A stretch of 64,000 bases of DNA from CAYTBN01 sp964436045. GTDB taxonomy: Bacteria; Myxococcota_A; UBA796; UBA9615; CAYRNR01. The stretch is from NCBI GenBank assembly GCA_964436045.1, contig CAYTBN010000034.1:1-64000 (forward strand), read 5' to 3'. Every line of letters begins with the position of its first letter. Within the stretch, counting starts at the first letter, position 1. Of the stretch, positions 8,957-19,102 are shown piece by piece. The translations under genes and the position numbers were made by a program. The notes under the pieces are model-generated. The model saw only the letters and a program-made list of their open reading frames with translations, did no database searches and was not told the DNA's origin.

Positions 8957-10102
8957 TCAGCGTAGCCAGCTACCCAGCGCCGCCCCGATGAACGTCGCCA
9001 CCGCGTACCCCAGGGTCCCCGTCAGGATCGAGGGCACGATCAGGCCGTTCCAGCGGCGGGCCACGGCCAGGGCGACGGCGGTGGCGGGGCCGCCGACGTT
9101 GGCGTTGGAGGCGATCACGATCTCGCGCAGGTCCAGGCGCAGCAGCTTGCCGGCGATCAGCAGCAACGTCAGGTGGACGGTCAGCACGATGCCCGCGAAG
9201 GCGAACAGCCGCAGCCCCTCGCCCAGCACCCGCTCGATGCTGGCGCTGGCGCCCAGGGCCACGAAGAACACGTACATCAACGCCGTGCCCAGGCCGTCGG
9301 CGCCCGCCAGGTTTCCCAGCCGCTTGGGGAAGATCGTGGCGGCCGCGACCACCAGCGCGGTGATCACCAGGATGCCGACCCCCTTGATGCCGTGATTCGA
9401 TTCCAGCCAGGAGGCGGCGCCGAACCCCACCGCGCAGATCACCGCAGACAGGGCCAGGCCGATGGTCAGGTCGACCACGCCCGCCCGCTGCTCGCCAGCG
9501 GTGACCGCGCCGTCGGCCGCCCCGGTCTCCACCGAGGGTCGGTCCGCATAGCGGCGCCGCAGCCAGCCGATGCCTGGCAGCGCGAACAGCAACAGCAGGA
9601 ACCCGGTGGTCAGCAGGTTGTCCGCGGCCACCCCGGCGGTCAGCAGGTCCGACGAGTCCAGGCCCGTGACCTTGGCCGTGGCCACGTAGTTCATCGAGCC
9701 GCCGATGTAGGTGGCGCAGAAGCTGGCCGCCATCTTCCATCCGTCGGGACCCAGGGCGACGGTGAAGAAGGCGAGTATCGTGCCCAGAACCGTCCCGACC
9801 GCGCCGACGGTGAACGCCAGCAGGGTCGGCCCCGACTCCCGGATCACCCGCCGCAGGTCGGCCTTGAACAACAGGAGCGGGATCGCGAGTGGCACGAAGT
9901 AGTCCCAGACCACGTCGTAGACTGGGGCGTCGATGGGGATCACCCGCAGGTTGGACAGGGTGATCGCGGCCAGGATACAGATCGCGTAGCCCGACACCCG
10001 CTGGCCCCAGCGGGTCCGTTCGGCCCACAATCCCAGCGCCGCCAACGAGAGCAACACCGCCCACAGGACCCACGTGTCGTCGCTGGCGATCAGGCTGTTC
10101 AC
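8957..10102 (-). CDS. DUF819-family integral membrane protein
   Basis: 381 residues with about ten hydrophobic helices. Family-like segments include FCATYIGGSMNYVATAK, VAADNLL and IASNANVGGPATAVALA, in which the small-residue and Asn-rich helices suggest a transporter fold. DUF819 proteins (YjcL-like) are uncharacterised; substrate and coupling ion are unknown. It is divergent from the mevalonate operon with only 86 bases between start codons, so the two promoters share this gap. A role in that pathway is not implied by the sequence. Confidence 0.75.
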   Translation of the reverse strand: MNSLIASDDTWVLWAVLLSLAALGLWAERTRWGQRVSGYAICILAAITLSNLRVIPIDAPVYDVVWDYFVPLAIPLLLFKADLRRVIRESGPTLLAFTVGAVGTVLGTILAFFTVALGPDGWKMAASFCATYIGGSMNYVATAKVTGLDSSDLLTAGVAADNLLTTGFLLLLFALPGIGWLRRRYADRPSVETGAADGAVTAGEQRAGVVDLTIGLALSAVICAVGFGAASWLESNHGIKGVGILVITALVVAAATIFPKRLGNLAGADGLGTALMYVFFVALGASASIERVLGEGLRLFAFAGIVLTVHLTLLLIAGKLLRLDLREIVIASNANVGGPATAVALAVARRWNGLIVPSILTGTLGYAVATFIGAALGSWLR

Positions 10103-10152
10103 GGCTCCTCCGGGGTGGTGCTCACCCCCGTTCTACCCTCGATGAACGCGCG

Positions 10153-10181
10153 TTGCAGCACCCCTGGCCTTGGGCTACTGT
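10153..10181 (+). promoter_or_regulatory. Candidate promoter of the mevalonate operon, possibly leaderless
   Basis: TTGCAG (10153-10158), 17 bases, then TACTGT (10176-10181). The -10 box ends seven bases before the ATG at 10189 and no Shine-Dalgarno sequence is present, so the transcript may start at or near the start codon. Each hexamer matches the sigma-70 consensus at only three of six bases. Confidence 0.35.
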
Positions 10182-10188
10182 GCCGGCC

Positions 10189-11502
10189 ATGAGCGGGCTA
10201 CGAGAATTCATCGACGAGCAGGAGCGTGCGGGCCGGGTCACGCGGGTGACCGACGCGCTGGATCCGGTGGGCGAGGCGGGAGCGGCGCTGGCGGCCGGTG
10301 AGGCCGGGGGCCGGATCGTGATCCTCGAACAGGTCCGCGGCCACGCCACCCCGGTGGTCGGCGGTCTGGTCGCCGGCCGCGAGCTGATGGCGGCCGCCAT
10401 CGGCGCGGCGCCTGACGAGGCGGTGTCCCGGCTGGCGGCGGCGATGGACGCTCCCGCCCCGGTACGGGTGGTGGGCAGCGCGCCCTTCCTCGACGGCGAC
10501 GCGGGTACCGATGACGTGGGCGCGGTGGTCCCGCTGCTGACCTTCCAGCCCGGGTCGACCCACCCCTACACCACCTCCACCGTGGTCGCCGCCCGCTCGG
10601 CGCGCCACGGGATGAACCTCTCGTTCCACCGGATGATGTACCTGGGCGGCAACAAGTTCTCGGTCCGGATCGTGCCCCGCCACCTACGGATGATCCTGGA
10701 GGAGGGGAGCGGCAGCGCCGAGGTGGCGGTGATGGTCGGCGTGCACCCGGCGGTGTACCTGGCCGCGGCCACGTCCGGCGGACCGGACCTCGACGAGCTG
10801 GCGCTGGCGGCCGCGCTGCTACCCGGAGGGCTCGATGTGGTCGAGCTGGACGGCCTGCAGGTGCCCGCCCACGCCGAGCTGGTTCTGAGGGGCACGATCT
10901 CGACCTCCGAACGGGACATCGAGGGGCCCTTCGTGGACCTGACCGGCACCCTCGACGGGGTCCGTCAGCAGCCGGTACTGACCGTGACCGGGATTCATCG
11001 TCGGGCTGGCTTCCTCTACCACACCATCGTGCCCGGTGGCCGGGAGCACCAGCTGTTGATGGGAACGCCCCAGGAGCCCCGTATGTTGCGGGCGGTGAGC
11101 AACGCCGTTCCCTGTCTGCGCGGGCTGACCCTGACCGACGGCGGCTGCCACTGGCTGCACGCGGTCGTCGCGCTGCGCGATCCGCTGCCGGGCCAGGCCC
11201 GCAACGCTGCCATGGCCGCCCTCGGCGCCCACCCCTCCCTCAAGCGGGTGGTGGTGGTCGACGACGACGTGGACATCCACGACGCGGCCTCGGTCGAGTG
11301 GGCCATCGCCACCCGGGTCCAGGCGGATCGGGACGTGATCGTCGTGCCCGGCTGCCGCGGCTCGTCGCTGGATCCGTCCCGCAACCCGGCCGACTCCACC
11401 ACCGCCAAGTGGATCGTGGACGCGACCCTGCCACCGGGCGCCGATGCCCGCGAGTTCGCCCGGGCCCAGAATCTCCCCCCGGACGGGGATCGATCCCGGT
11501 GA
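10189..11502 (+). CDS. UbiD-family decarboxylase, probably trans-anhydromevalonate 5-phosphate decarboxylase
   Basis: 437 residues, UbiD fold. Recognisable segments are the prFMN-pocket stretch NLSFHRMMYLGGNKFSVRIV, the family motif ERDIEGPFVDLTGTLDG with the conserved Glu-Gly-Pro, and HTIVPGGREHQLLMG. Enzymes of this family use prenylated FMN made by UbiX. UbiD proteins decarboxylate many acids, but followed by both aconitase-X subunits, isopentenyl phosphate kinase and UbiX, the fitting reaction is trans-anhydromevalonate 5-phosphate to isopentenyl phosphate, as in the archaeal mevalonate pathway. First gene of the operon. The ATG at 10189 has no ribosome site but a -10-like box just before it. 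The stop overlaps the next start (GTGA at 11499-11502). Confidence 0.85.
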   Translation: MSGLREFIDEQERAGRVTRVTDALDPVGEAGAALAAGEAGGRIVILEQVRGHATPVVGGLVAGRELMAAAIGAAPDEAVSRLAAAMDAPAPVRVVGSAPFLDGDAGTDDVGAVVPLLTFQPGSTHPYTTSTVVAARSARHGMNLSFHRMMYLGGNKFSVRIVPRHLRMILEEGSGSAEVAVMVGVHPAVYLAAATSGGPDLDELALAAALLPGGLDVVELDGLQVPAHAELVLRGTISTSERDIEGPFVDLTGTLDGVRQQPVLTVTGIHRRAGFLYHTIVPGGREHQLLMGTPQEPRMLRAVSNAVPCLRGLTLTDGGCHWLHAVVALRDPLPGQARNAAMAALGAHPSLKRVVVVDDDVDIHDAASVEWAIATRVQADRDVIVVPGCRGSSLDPSRNPADSTTAKWIVDATLPPGADAREFARAQNLPPDGDRSR

Positions 11503-12692
11503 AGCTGACCGATTCCGAGCAGGCCCTGCTGGACGGCAGTCAGGGTCGGGCGACCCGAAAGGCGATGGAGATCCTGGTCGCCCTCGGCCATATCTACGGC
11601 GCCGAGGACCTGGTGCCCGTGCGCTCTGTGCAGGTCTCGGGGGTCTCCTTCCACAACCTGGGCCAGGCCGGCCTGCAGTGGCTGGAGGAGATGGCGGTCG
11701 ACGGGCGGGCGCGGGTGTTGGCGACCCTCAATCCGGCCGGCATGGACCTGGAGGACTGGCAGGGCCAGGGGATCGACGCCGGGTTCGCGGCGCAGCAGCT
11801 GAAGGTCGTGGGGGCCTACGAGGCGATGGGCGTCGCCCCCACGTGCACCTGCATCCCCTACCTGACCGGCAACCTGCCCGCGGCCGGGGAACACGTGGCC
11901 TGGGCCGAGTCCTCCGCGGTGGCCTACGTGAACTCGGTCATCGGCGCCCGCTCCAACCGCGAGGGTGGGCCCTCCGCGCTGGCTGCGGCGCTGACCGGCC
12001 GCACCCCACGCTACGGCCTGCACCTCGTGCGCAACCGCCGGCCCACGCTGGAGGTGGTGGCCGAGGACACATTGGAGGGCACCGAACGCTGGGGGGCCCT
12101 CGGACGGGTGATCGGCCGTGAGGCCGGCGGACAGGTCGTGTGGATTCGCGGGTCCTCCCGTCCCTCGTTACCCGAACTCAAGAGCCTGTGCGCGGCGGTG
12201 GTGACCTTCGGCGGCAGTCCGCTGTTCTATCTGCAGGGGAGTGGACCCGCGCCTCCCCCGGGTCCGCCGCCCGTGGACTCGATGGCCGTGACCGCCCCGG
12301 AGCTGGACGAGGCGCTCGTCGAACTCGCCGATGGCGACGAGCGGGTGGACCTGGTCTGCCTCGGCTGTCCCCACGCCTCGCTGGCGGAACTCTCGGAGCT
12401 GGTCGGCCTGCTGGACGGCCGGATCGTCACGACCGAGATGTGGGTCTGCACCGCCCGCCCCGTCGCCGACGCCGCCCGCGAGCTGGGGGTGGTGGAATCC
12501 CTGGAGCGGGCTGGTGTGCGGGTCGTGTGCGATACCTGCTTTGCCGTCGCCCCCCTGGACCGCCCCGGCGCCACCGTGGCCACTGACAGCGTCAAGGGTT
12601 GTTACTACGGCCGCGGCCACAACAAACTGCGGATGCACGTGGGCTCCGTCGCGCGCTGTGTCGATGCCGCCGTGACCGGGAGGTGGCGATGA
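11499..12692 (+). CDS. Phosphomevalonate dehydratase large subunit (aconitase X catalytic)
   Basis: 397 residues matching the aconitase-X (AcnX) large subunit. Features: the N-terminal KLTDSEQALLDGSQGRATRKA, Cys pairs at 116/118 (TCTC), 287/290 (CLGCPH) and 344/347 (CDTCF) from which the iron-sulphur ligands should come, and the C-terminal ATDSVKGCYYGRGHN. In archaea the two-subunit form dehydrates mevalonate 5-phosphate to trans-anhydromevalonate 5-phosphate. Bacterial AcnX enzymes usually act on cis-3-hydroxyproline, but nothing in this operon concerns proline. The GTG start at 11499 overlaps the decarboxylase stop and gives the family-typical N-terminus; the longer frame upstream is antisense-like filler. 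Confidence 0.87.
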   Translation: MKLTDSEQALLDGSQGRATRKAMEILVALGHIYGAEDLVPVRSVQVSGVSFHNLGQAGLQWLEEMAVDGRARVLATLNPAGMDLEDWQGQGIDAGFAAQQLKVVGAYEAMGVAPTCTCIPYLTGNLPAAGEHVAWAESSAVAYVNSVIGARSNREGGPSALAAALTGRTPRYGLHLVRNRRPTLEVVAEDTLEGTERWGALGRVIGREAGGQVVWIRGSSRPSLPELKSLCAAVVTFGGSPLFYLQGSGPAPPPGPPPVDSMAVTAPELDEALVELADGDERVDLVCLGCPHASLAELSELVGLLDGRIVTTEMWVCTARPVADAARELGVVESLERAGVRVVCDTCFAVAPLDRPGATVATDSVKGCYYGRGHNKLRMHVGSVARCVDAAVTGRWR

Positions 12693-13108
12693 ACGACAAG
12701 GCTCGTGAGCCGACCGTGGCACCCGGTCCGCGGGTGATCTACGGCGGCCAGGCGGCCGGCGAGGCGCTGGTGAGCCCGGCTCCACTGTCGTTCTTCGGCG
12801 GTTTTGATCTGGAGCGGGGTGTGGTCAGCGAGCGAGGCCACCCCCTCGAGGGCCGCTGCGTGGCGGGCAAGGTGCTGGTGTTCCCCACGGGCACGGGCTC
12901 GACCGTTGGCTCCTTCGCCCTGCTCCGGATGGTCCGTGAGGGCGTCGGTCCCGCGGCGCTGGTGATGGGAAACTGTGACACCACGGTGGCCGTCGGTGCG
13001 ATCATCGCGGAAGTCCCCTGTATCGATCGGGTGGATATCGAGGCGATCGCCGACGGTGACCTGCTCGTCGTCGCCGGCCGGGAGGTGCGAGTTGACCGAC
13101 AAGGCTGA
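12689..13108 (+). CDS. Phosphomevalonate dehydratase small subunit (DUF126, aconitase X swivel)
   Basis: 139 residues. The hallmark of the AcnX small subunit (DUF126) is clear: FPTGTGSTVGSFALLRM, then GPAALVMGN and VAVGAIIAEVPCIDRVD. It forms the swivelling domain that closes over the large subunit, and the Ser of the GSTVGS loop lies at the active site. Start and stop overlap both neighbours: ATGA with the large subunit at 12689-12692, and 17 bases with the kinase start at 13092. Separate large and small genes are the archaeal arrangement. Confidence 0.88.
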   Translation: MNDKAREPTVAPGPRVIYGGQAAGEALVSPAPLSFFGGFDLERGVVSERGHPLEGRCVAGKVLVFPTGTGSTVGSFALLRMVREGVGPAALVMGNCDTTVAVGAIIAEVPCIDRVDIEAIADGDLLVVAGREVRVDRQG

Positions 13109-13901
13109 TCGGGTGCTGGTCAAGCTGGGCGGATCGCTGGTCACCGACAAGGCCAGCGCCGAGCCGCGGGTGGACAGCGTGACAGTCGAACGATTGGCGG
13201 CCGAGCTGGCGGCAGCGGAGCCGCGGCCGACGGTGTTGATCCACGGGGCGGGATCCTTCGGCCACCGCATCGTCGAGCGGACCGGAGTCCACCGGGGACT
13301 GCGCGACGATGCCTGCCTGCTCGCCATGGGCGAGACCCAGCGGCTGCAGTACGAGCTGGACGCTCGGCTGGCGCGCCTGTTGATGGACGCCGGTCTGCCG
13401 GTGATGCCGGTCCAGGCCTCGTCGATGGCGGTGATGCGCGACGGCGAGCTGCGCTCGCTGGAGGTCAGCGCTATCCGCGAGATGGTTGGCTGGGGGCTGA
13501 TCCCGCTGCTGTACGGGGTGCCCGCCATCGACCGCGAGCGAGGGTGCTCGATCCTGTCCGGAGACCAGCTCGCCCCCCGGATCGCCGCCGCCCTGGACAT
13601 CCCCCTGGTCATCCACGCCACCGATGTGGACGGGGTCTACGAGGGGGATCCGGTCGACAAACCGGACGCCCGGCGCATCGACCACATCCACCGGGGCAAC
13701 TGGGCCCAGGTCCGCGAGCGGCTGGCGGGTTCCCACAACGTGGACGTCACCGGCGGCATGGGCGGCAAGATCGGCGCGCTGCTGGCCGACGCCCGCGAGG
13801 GTCAGATCACCCGCATCGTCGACGGGCGTATCCCCGGTCGACTGACCGCCGCCCTGTCCGGCGAGCCCGTCGGCACGCTGGTCAGCTGGGAGGAGCCGTG
13901 A
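13092..13901 (+). CDS. Isopentenyl phosphate kinase
   Basis: 269 residues of the amino-acid-kinase fold. VLVKLGGSLVTDK is the nucleotide-binding start (Lys11). LIHGAGSFGH carries His58, the residue that marks isopentenyl phosphate kinases and binds the substrate phosphate. HATDVDGVYEGDP and DVTGGMGGKI complete the ATP site. It phosphorylates isopentenyl phosphate to isopentenyl diphosphate, the last step of the archaeal mevalonate route. The TTG at 13092 was chosen because GGAGG lies just upstream (13081-13085) and the family N-terminus begins there. Translation is coupled to the small subunit. The next gene starts inside its stop codon region. Confidence 0.92.
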   Translation: MTDKADRVLVKLGGSLVTDKASAEPRVDSVTVERLAAELAAAEPRPTVLIHGAGSFGHRIVERTGVHRGLRDDACLLAMGETQRLQYELDARLARLLMDAGLPVMPVQASSMAVMRDGELRSLEVSAIREMVGWGLIPLLYGVPAIDRERGCSILSGDQLAPRIAAALDIPLVIHATDVDGVYEGDPVDKPDARRIDHIHRGNWAQVRERLAGSHNVDVTGGMGGKIGALLADAREGQITRIVDGRIPGRLTAALSGEPVGTLVSWEEP

Positions 13902-14479
13902 GCGATCGTCCGCTCCGGATCCTGGTCGGCATCACTGGCGCCAGCGGGGCCGCCATCGGTGTCAGGGCCCTGGAGCAACTTCGGGACGCGGGCGTCGAGA
14001 CCCACCTGGTGGTCACCGCCGCCGCCGCCACCGTGGCCAACCTGGAGACCGGCCTCACCGTGGACGAGCTGGCAACCCGCGCGACCCACACCTGGGACGA
14101 CTCCGACCTGACCGCGCCGCCCGCGTCGGGCACCTTCGCCTGCGACGGGATGCTCGTCGCCCCCTGCTCGATCCGCACGCTCTCCGCCGTGGCCAACTGC
14201 CGATCCTCGTCCCTGCTGGAGCGCGCCGCCGACGTGACCCTCAAGGAACGCCGCCCCCTGGTCCTGCTGGTCCGCGAGACCCCCCTGCACCCCGGCCACC
14301 TGCGTCTGATGCTCGACGCCGCCACCGCCGGGGCCACGATCCAGCCCCCGGTCCCGGCCTTCTACGCCGGCCTCGACTCCCTGGACGACCTCATCGACCA
14401 GACCGCCGCCCGGGCGCTCGTGTCGGTGGGCGTGGACGTGGGAGTGCTACGCCGCTGGGACGGCGTTCAGAACCGCTGA
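13898..14479 (+). CDS. ubiX: UbiX-like flavin prenyltransferase
   Basis: 193 residues. ILVGITGASGAAIGVRAL is the FMN-binding start. SSLLERAADVTLKERRPLVLLVRETPL is the phosphate and prenyl-binding signature of UbiX. It makes prenyl-FMN from FMN and dimethylallyl phosphate (or diphosphate), the cofactor needed by the UbiD-like first enzyme of this operon. The GTG at 13898 overlaps the kinase stop, with AGGAG just before it. The pathway thus produces the C5 unit that its own cofactor needs (inference). It ends convergently inside the last 13 bases of the lhr gene. Confidence 0.88.
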   Translation: MSDRPLRILVGITGASGAAIGVRALEQLRDAGVETHLVVTAAAATVANLETGLTVDELATRATHTWDDSDLTAPPASGTFACDGMLVAPCSIRTLSAVANCRSSSLLERAADVTLKERRPLVLLVRETPLHPGHLRLMLDAATAGATIQPPVPAFYAGLDSLDDLIDQTAARALVSVGVDVGVLRRWDGVQNR

Positions 14480-17400
14480 CCCAGCAGCAATCCCCCCCGA
14501 TCTCCAGACACCCGGAACACCGCCTCCAGTGCGCCCCGGTAAGGGCTCGTCGTGGCGGGCTCGTCGTTGATCTGCTCCACCGTCACCGAGCGGATCGGGC
14601 GGACCTGGCGGGTGAGCAGGGCCTTGAGGAAGCCGAGGTAGCGGGGGAGGTCGGGGTGGTCGGGGGCCACGTGGAAGGCCAGGCGGCGGCCGCGGCGCTC
14701 CGAGGTGCAGACCAGCTCGGTGCCGTGGAACACCAGGTGGTTCGAGGGGATGCGGCGGGGGGCGTCGGCCACCAGGCCCAGCCCGCTGGGTGACGCGGGG
14801 TCGACCGCGCTCATCCAGAAGATGCGGTCGACCGGAAGTCCGCGCTGAAGCTGGCGGACCGCGGCGTGGGAAGCGAACTGCAGGCCGGGGATCTCGGCGA
14901 AGAACTGTCCCGTGACCACCTCGCCGGACAGCTCCATGATCCGCAGGGCGCGGAACAGGCAACGCCACTGCAGGGGAGGCAGCTCCCGGAGCAACAGCTC
15001 GCGGAAGAGGACGCCGTAGCGGTCCAGCAGCAGGCGCGCGCGGTCTTTATTGAGTTCCTCGGCGTCCAGCAGGTCGGCCGGGGGCAGCACCGGCTCCACC
15101 CGGGCCCAGGTGCCCGCGAAGGGGCGGGTGGCCTTCCAGCGTGAAAAGCGCCCACGACCTCCCCCGCGTCGTCCCGGCCGTCCACCCCGGCTCCAGCCAC
15201 CGGACTGTGAGCTCGGCGACGCCACGGGCTTGAACCCGGTCTCGATCCCCTTGCGAAGGGCGGCGAACCCGTCGTTGACCAGCGTGCCCGCCCACACCTG
15301 CTCCCACACCCGCGCCGTCAGCTCCTTGGTCCCCAGCCCCGAGTACTCGGCCAGCTCCCCGAACCCGAACCGCCCGGGACCCTCCGGCAACAGCCCCTCA
15401 TCCGCCGGGGGCTTCATCCCCATCCACCAGCAGCTCCCGATCGCCCTCCAGCGTGAAGACCACCTTCTGCGACCCGCACCCGGCCCACATCAGCTCGCTC
15501 TCGGCCAGCAGCGAGTCCAGCCAGGAGCTGTAGTAGGGCTCCATCCGGGCCGGTAGCAGATCCTCCTCCCAGGCCTCGGCCGTCGCCGGATAGCCGAACA
15601 GCCGCTCCATGGCCGACTGCAGCGCGTCGACCCCCGAGCGGGTCGAGCCCACCCGTTGCTGGGTGGCCAGGAACAGGGGCAGGTGATCCAGGGGCAGGGC
15701 CTCGAAGATCGGCCGCGCCTCCGCCCGGCCGATGCGCAGCATCCGCTCCAGGTTCTCGGTGTCGCACAGCTGCAGCTCGTCTGCGTCCGCCGTCAGCAGG
15801 TCGACCACCGCGCGCTGGGTGGACTGCAGGGTCTCGAACACCTCCAGGTCCCGGACTCCGTCGAGGGCGTGGGCGCTCCGGAACTTGTCCAGGTCGACCG
15901 GCCCGTGGAACCGCAGCAGCTCGGCGACCAGCTCGGTGAGCGCGTCGGCTTCGTCGGCTCTCCAGCGTTCCCCCTCCTCGGTCAGCATCCGCTCGGCTGT
16001 TGCCAGCGCCTCGGCGGACGCCTCGCCCCCGTCCACCGCCCGCGGCACCAGGTCGCCCAGCGGGCCGTCGCCGCCGTATGCGGCCAGCACCCGCGGCACG
16101 TTCTCGATGGCGCACAGCAGCTCGGCGTTCGCCACCTTCAGCCGGATTACCTTGCCTGCCAGCGGCGAGGTCAGCTCGTCCGGCGCGACCTCGTGGTCCC
16201 GCTCGACCGCCGCCAGCAGCTCTCGCCACTCGCCGTCCGGGATCACCATCCTCTCGACGATCCAGTCCAGCAGATCGGTGGCGTCCCGGGGCGCGTAGCC
16301 GGGGTAGGTCCGCTGGACCTTGCGCCGGAAGCGCTCGGCCAGGGCGGGCGAGATCCGTGGCCGCAGCTGCGCCGAGAACACCAGCTCGCGCAACAGCTCG
16401 GGCTTCAGCCCCGACGCCCCGCCCTTGTCGGGCGTGTCGTCTTGGTACATCAGCTCGTTGGTCTGTTTCCAGACCACGTTGGCCGAGAACGGAGTGGGCG
16501 ACGAGGTGGTCACCGTGCGTACCGAGATCACACCGGAACGGACCTCATCCAGCATCTGCTTGAGCCGGGGCAGCTCGAAGACGTCCTGCAGGCAGTTGCG
16601 CCAGACCTCGAGCAGGATCGGGAAGTCCTCGAACTTCTGGACCGCCTCCATCAGCTTCTTGGCTCGCAGGCGGCTGAGCCACAGGGGCATCCGCTGGCGG
16701 AACGACTGGCGCGGGAGCAGCAGGGCCCGCCCCGCGGCCTCGCGGAAGCGGGCGCCGAAGAAGCCAGTGGTCTCCAGGTGTCGCCTCAGCAGGAGCTCCA
16801 TGTTGTCCGGATCGACCATCCCCAGCAGATCGTCCGCCTCGACGCCGTCGGGGATCCGAAGCATCAGGCAGTCGTTGTCGTGCATCAGTTCGAGCTGCTC
16901 GCCGTGGCGCTCCTGCCAGGCGGCTTGCAGGGCGATGGCCAAGGGCCGGTTGACCCGGCCTCCCCAGAAGGTGTGAAGCACCACCTGGGAGATCCCCTCG
17001 CGGCCGCCGTGGGGATCACTGATGCGTTCCACCAGAAGATGGTGGCGGTGGGGCAGGGTGCCACCCGAGGCAGCCTTCTGGGCCTTGAGCAGCTCCAGCA
17101 GTGTGTCGGCGGCGGTGAAGTGCAGCTGGTGCTGCTGGATCAGTTGATCCCGCAGCGCCGGCTCCTCCAGCCGGCCGTCGGCGTCCTCGAGGAAGCAGGC
17201 GACCCGGTCGGAGAGGAAGCTGCCGTGGTCGTGGTCCTCGGCCCGCCAGAACGGCGCCATCGCCGATGCTGCGCGGGCGGGCTTGACCAGCACGTCGTTG
17301 TGGGTGATGCGCTGCACCCGCCAGGTCTGCACCCCCAATGTGAAGGTGTCCCCCACCGAACGCTCCCAGACGAAATCCTCGTCCAGCTCGCCGATCCGGG

Positions 17401-18980
17401 CCATCGAGTCGGCGGCGCGCAGGTGGAAGTAGCCCCGGTCGGGGATGGTGCCCCCGGACAGGTAGAGCACCTTCTCGGCGCCGGGGCGGGCGCGCACCGT
17501 GCGTTCGACCTTGTCGATCGACACCAGCGGCCGCAGGTCGCGTACCCGGGACGCCGAGTAACGTCCGGCCAGCATCTCCAGCACCAGCTCGAACTGGCCG
17601 CGCGGCAGCTCCCGGTAGGGCACCGATGTCCGGATCGCGTCGTACAGCTCGTCGACGTTCCAGACTTCGGCGGCGGTCATCGACACCAGGATCTGGGCCA
17701 GCACGTCCAGCGCCCCGCCCACCGGCTGCAGGGGTTCGATGTCGCTTTCGAGCACGCAGCGGGAGACCACGGTGGCGTCCAGCAGATCCCGGGCGTGCAG
17801 GGGGAACAGGCGGCCGCGGCTGGTCTGGCCCACCCCGTGGCCGGCGCGCCCCAGCCGCTGCAGGGTCGAGGCCACCGACGGCGGCGTCTGGACCATCAAC
17901 ACCTCGTCCAGGTCGCCGATGTCGATGCCCAGCTCCAGGGAGTTGGTGGCCACCAGTGCCGACAACTCGCCCTTCTTGAAGCGGTCCTCGACCACGTTAC
18001 GCAGCTCGCGGGACAGGGAGCCGTGGTGGGAGTAGACCATCGTGCCTGGACCCAGCTCGTTGAGCAGGCGGGCGACCTTTTCGACCTTGCGGCGGCTGTT
18101 GGCGAAGATCAGCGTGGAGCGGTTGCGGCCGATGGGGCGGCGCAGCTCCCCGGTGAGGGCGGTCCAGAACCCCTCGTCACCCGCGTCGCCGGGGTGCCGG
18201 CCACCCGCGTCCCCCTCCTTCTTCTTGGCGAAGAGGACCTTCAGCTCCAGTTGCTTGTCCGACGGCGGCGCCACCACGGACACCGGTCGCGGCCGATAGA
18301 ACGGTTCGCCAGCGGTGTCCTGCATCTCGAGCCCGCCCAGCCAGGCCGCAATCGTCTGCAGCGGGTTTATGGTGGCGGACAGGGCGACCCGTTGGAACTC
18401 GCCGGACAGGCGGACCAGCCGGTCGACGGCCGTGATCAGGTGGACTCCGCGCTTGCTGCCAGCGACGGCGTGCACCTCGTCGAGGATCACCGTCTCGAGC
18501 CCGCCGAGCATCGCCCGGCCGCTGCGGGAGGTGAGCAGGATGTTGAGGCTCTCCGGGGTAGTGATCAGGATCTCGGGTGGCTTGCGCGCCATCCGCTGGC
18601 GTTCGTTCTGGGGGGTGTCCCCGGAGCGGGTCATCACCCGAACGGCGGGCATGGCCTCGCCCGCCTCTGCGAAAACCCCGGCCAGCTGGACCAAGGGGGG
18701 TCGACAGGTTGCGGCGGATGTCGTTGTTGACCGCCTTGAGCGGGGACACGTACAGCACCCGCGGCGCGCCGCCCTCCCAGTCACCGCACAGCAGGCGGTC
18801 CAGAGCCCACAGGAAGGCGGTCAGGGTCTTGCCGCTGCCTGTGGGAGCGGTCACCAGGACGTGTTCGCCGGCGGCGATACGCGGCCATGCCTCACGCTGA
18901 ACCGGGGTAGGCGTGCCCACCTGGTCGGCGAACCAGCGGCGGATCAGGGGGTGGAACAGGGCGAGGGGACCGTCGGCCAT
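14467..18980 (-). CDS. lhr: Lhr-type ATP-dependent helicase, broken by two single-base shifts
   Basis: Read through the shifts, this is a ~1504-residue protein, close to the usual ~1500 of full-length Lhr. Walker A APTGSGKT (residues 45-52), DEVH box in LDEVHAVAG, and helicase motifs VATNSLELGIDIG and QRLGRAGHG are all present, followed by the winged-helix/beta-barrel core and the Lhr C-terminal extension. Shift 1 is at the C6 run of the coding strand (18695-18700): NLSTPL then LVQLAGVFAEAG. Shift 2 is at the C5 run (15407-15411): DGDEAP then ADEGLLPEG. Removing one C at each place restores a single frame. Lhr is a 3'-5' DNA/RNA:DNA translocase linked to repair. Either a recent pseudogene or, more likely, homopolymer errors in the assembly. 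Confidence 0.85.
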
Positions 18981-19102
18981 GGTCCCGCCATGGTGCGGAC
19001 AGAATGAACATTTATCCAGTGTCTGGCCGGGTGGATTTTCTGCTGTCCCGGCGCCCGCCAGGGTAGGATCTGAGGGCCTGGCTGGGTGGGGAAGGAGGGC
19101 CG

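Noticed and set aside
11499..13108. AcnX pair as cis-3-hydroxyproline dehydratase
   Set aside because: No proline catabolism genes nearby, while the decarboxylase, isopentenyl phosphate kinase and UbiX all belong to the mevalonate route.
15656..18730. 1024-codon plus-strand frame opposite lhr
   Set aside because: Low-complexity Gln/Arg/Gly translation lying exactly over a recognisable helicase on the other strand.
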